Below, piece by piece: positions 62,455-64,000 of a DNA stretch of 64,000 nt (positions within the stretch are counted from its first letter, which is position 1; each line of letters starts with the position of its first letter). Both the position numbers and the translations under genes were made by a program. The stretch is taken from NCBI GenBank assembly GCA_032173965.1, contig CM063288.1, positions 14,364,501 through 14,428,500 of the forward strand. The letters are read 5' to 3'. The stretch comes from Sitta carolinensis (taxonomy: Eukaryota; Chordata; Aves; Passeriformes; Sittidae). The notes under the pieces were generated by a model. It did not search any database and was not told the DNA's origin. It saw only the letters and a list, made by a program, of their open reading frames with translations.

Positions 62455-64000
62455 TGGAATGTTCCATCTGGGTGGTAGAACAGCTAAAGCTTCCAAGAAC
62501 AGTCAGGCCCTAACTTTAATGAATGGGACAATACCAGGATTGTACTCATGAGTGCACAACTGCAGGGGTACCAGGAGAAACAAAGGTTGCACTGTCTCCC
62601 TCCAGACACTGCCCTGCAACCAAGGCAAGGCTCTGACCAAGGACCTCACCTGAGCAGGCAGTTAAGAGATGATGGGATCTAAAAATGTGGGACAGCATCG
62701 AGGAGTGAAAATAGCAGGTCTTGCCATGTGGATCCATTCCACCCTCTCCCTTGCCTCTGTTTTCTCTAATGTGAAAGTCAAAGAAAAATGCATGAACAAA
62801 GATGAATCAAAAGAGCTGTTTTGGCCAGGATGGACATGACATATCCATGCAGAACCATCAGGATATGTTCCCTGCTTCCATCTGAGGCAGTATGAGGCCT
62901 GTTCCTGCTGGCAGTGGGTGCTTGAGCACAGCTCTACACTCAGCCCCACCAACCCTCACCATATAAGATCCTCCAGGGGAGGCTCCAGTCATAACCTGTA
63001 CCCAGACCCTTCAGCTGGTGGGACGGCAAGACAATATTTGTGAAATCCTGGGTGCCTGTTATGCTCTGTGGCCTTAAGAGCCTTAAACCCTCAAGAGCAG
63101 GAAGATGGTTTCCATGAGCAACTTTCAGCCCAAACCACCTGACCACCCCCTGCTGAAATTCATGACTGTGGGTTGGGGCAAGATGGCTGTCAGTCTCTGT
63201 AGGAGATCTGGGACAGGAAACACAGAGGTTTCTCCAGTTTGCCACTGCTGGCAGGTTTGATAATGGTTTAATCGTTGTGCAGTGTCTCCTGCCTTCATCC
63301 AGGCATTCAATAAATGTAAAGCAGAAAGAAAAGAACTGCCTCATTAAAATCTGGTCACACAGCTGGAGATAATACCCCTGTTTTTGTCAGCTATGTAGTT
63401 GCTCAAGCCCCAGCAAGGAAGGGAAATGATGGATGGAATAAAATGTACCTCCTGTCCCTCAGACACCCCCGTTCCTTTGTGGCCCCATCAGTGGCTGCAG
63501 TGAGCACGAACATCTCTGGCAATAATGAATGACTGGCAGTGCTGCATGGATCCCTGCTGGAGAGCTGCCACTCAGGGCTCCTGGGAGGAAAGAGTGAGGG
63601 AATGGGACGATCCTGATTGAAGAAATAACCCCCGATGCAGATCTCCAGTGACTAACTCCCCACCCTCATCAGCGGATCCAGATGCAACCCTGAGGGCTGA
63701 TGTCTGAGTTGTGTTAATGTGGCTCCTTCTTCCCTGCTCAGCACCAACACCTCCATCCTCATGGCTTTATCACTCTAAACTCCTGCCTGAAGTTCCCTTG
63801 CTCTTGGCCTTTCCTTGAGCACAGCCATGCTGGAGAGCCACCTATCCTTGTTTCCCTTTAACCAAATCCCCTGACTCGAATCCAGCTCTACTAACACATA
63901 GCTGTGATGACATCGCGACATCTTGCTCCTGCAAGACCATGTCATTTGGGGCTACGGCCCAGAAATAAAGTTCAGCTCTTCCCTGGACAGGAGCACCCTA

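Larger units (their letters stand above)
40169..64000 (-). other. MARCHF4: MARCHF4 intron 1, partial (at least 23.8 kb)
   Basis: Everything upstream of exon 2 on the minus strand is non-coding. MARCHF4 exon 1 should encode about 170 residues ending near a CRICFQ motif; no such frame appears on the minus strand here, so exon 1 lies past 64000. The stretch holds several T-rich tracts, a CpG-rich patch at about 54.3-54.6 kb, and AT-rich patches at about 44.44-44.64, 48.0-48.25, 48.6-49.1, 59.23-59.44 and 61.99-62.13 kb. Assignment as intron assumes exon 1 has not been lost or moved. Confidence 0.8.

Overview
The window is vertebrate nuclear DNA, almost certainly from a bird. It has long non-coding stretches, short exons with canonical GT/AG splice sites, and a typical avian CR1 LINE tail at about 28.1-28.5 kb. 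The species cannot be named from the sequence alone. Nothing in it is bacterial: no operons, ribosome binding sites or CRISPR arrays.

One protein-coding gene is recognisable, on the minus strand: MARCHF4 (MARCH4), a membrane-bound RING-CH E3 ubiquitin ligase. Three coding exons are present and numbered by the usual four-exon layout. Exon 2 (40013-40168) carries most of the RING-CH finger. Exon 3 (30917-31109) carries the first transmembrane helix and most of the second. Exon 4 (stop at 12395, acceptor edge 12756) carries the end of the second helix and the cytosolic tail, which ends in a PDZ-binding -TTV. Joined in frame they give 236 residues, the C-terminal part of a protein of about 410. 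Exon 1, with the N-terminus and the first zinc-ligand Cys pair, is not in the window and must lie beyond 64000.

Layout by increasing coordinate: 1 to about 10 kb is gene-free 3' flank with a MIR-like SINE relic at about 9.6-9.8 kb. About 10.3-12.4 kb is the presumed 3' UTR and flank, holding a pair of perfect 17-bp inverted repeats flanked by TTAA (possible non-autonomous DNA transposon) and a U-tract/A-tract pair. Exon 4 follows. Intron 3 (18.2 kb) contains an ancient CR1-group reverse-transcriptase relic still showing an FTDD motif, an old CR1 tail and a younger CR1 tail. Exon 3, intron 2 (8.9 kb, with a long ATGG microsatellite) and exon 2 come next. At least 23.8 kb of intron 1 fills the rest, with a 40-base T run, other T-rich tracts, a small CpG-rich patch near 54.3-54.6 kb, and several AT-rich homeodomain-motif-dense patches that are candidate conserved enhancers.

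I found no new multi-gene system. The points most worth a second look are the TTAA/TIR element, the CR1-group RT fossil, the MIR-like relic, the CpG-rich patch in intron 1 and the complementary homopolymer tracts in the 3' UTR.
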